51,881 bases of DNA from Stieleria sedimenti (GTDB lineage: Bacteria; Planctomycetota; Planctomycetia; Pirellulales; Pirellulaceae), in the NCBI RefSeq assembly GCF_025060895.1, contig NZ_JANZKV010000047.1, positions 2,913-54,793 of the forward strand, read 5' to 3'. The translations under genes and the position numbers were made by a program. The notes under the pieces are model-generated. The model did not search any database and was not told the DNA's origin. It saw nothing but the letters and a program-made list of their open reading frames with translations. Shown here piece by piece: positions 51,881 through 51,881 of this stretch. Positions within the stretch are counted from its first letter, which is position 1. Every line of letters begins with the position of its first letter.

Positions 51881-51881
51881 A

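Overview
The window looks like a chromosome segment of a planctomycete, most likely a Pirellulaceae (Rhodopirellula-like) bacterium. The reasons are two formylglycine sulfatases, a BlaI repressor paired with an M56 protease fused to carboxypeptidase-regulatory-like modules, giant secreted TPR proteins, a YXWGXW-repeat protein, GC-rich genes with long antisense shadow frames, and intergenic gaps full of short palindromic repeats. I see no tRNA, rRNA, CRISPR array, transposase, integrase or phage gene.

Layout. 1-5.5 kb: a leftward cassette of a BlaI-type repressor, a 1225-residue M56 membrane protease and a secreted carboxypeptidase-regulatory-like protein, with two 16-bp palindromic operator candidates in front. 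6.0-6.6 kb: a translationally coupled pair of a small unknown protein and a clan AA (retropepsin-like) protease. 7.3-14.4 kb: a sulfatase, a DUF4832 glycosidase-like protein, a coupled pair (small Sm-like protein and GNAT acetyltransferase), a second sulfatase on the other strand, and an enolase-superfamily dehydratase closest to cis-3-hydroxy-L-proline dehydratase. 14.7-27.0 kb: two collinear secreted TPR paralogues of 2244 and 1791 residues, followed by a convergent secreted LolA-like protein. 28.4-32.0 kb: three rightward cell-envelope proteins (two lipoproteins and one secreted protein), two of which share a domain. 32.1-36.7 kb: a CAP-like secreted protein, an alpha/beta hydrolase, a single-domain globin, a metallo-beta-lactamase-fold hydrolase and a sucrose-phosphatase-like HAD enzyme.

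37.2-44.9 kb: a complete V-type ATPase operon of the Chlamydia/Bacteroidetes type (DUF2764 in the subunit C place, no F or G gene seen). Its transcript order B-D-I-K-E-C-A is a circular permutation of the order I know, E-C-A-B-D-I-K. The rotor subunit K keeps residues aligning with the Na+ ligands of Enterococcus NtpK. A propionyl/acetyl-CoA synthetase gene (prpE-like) lies just upstream on the same strand. 47.4-49.4 kb: a YXWGXW-repeat surface protein. 50.2-51.6 kb: an FAD-dependent phytoene-desaturase-like oxidoreductase.

The genes suggest a polysaccharide-degrading marine heterotroph: sulfatases and the DUF4832 protein for sulfated glycans, hydroxyproline catabolism, an ion-pumping V-ATPase and a regulated envelope protease. 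Intergenic DNA carries at least eight kinds of palindromic or tandem repeat. One three-hairpin kind is found just after the stop codon of three different genes. All family calls are from reading the translations by eye; no database search was run.
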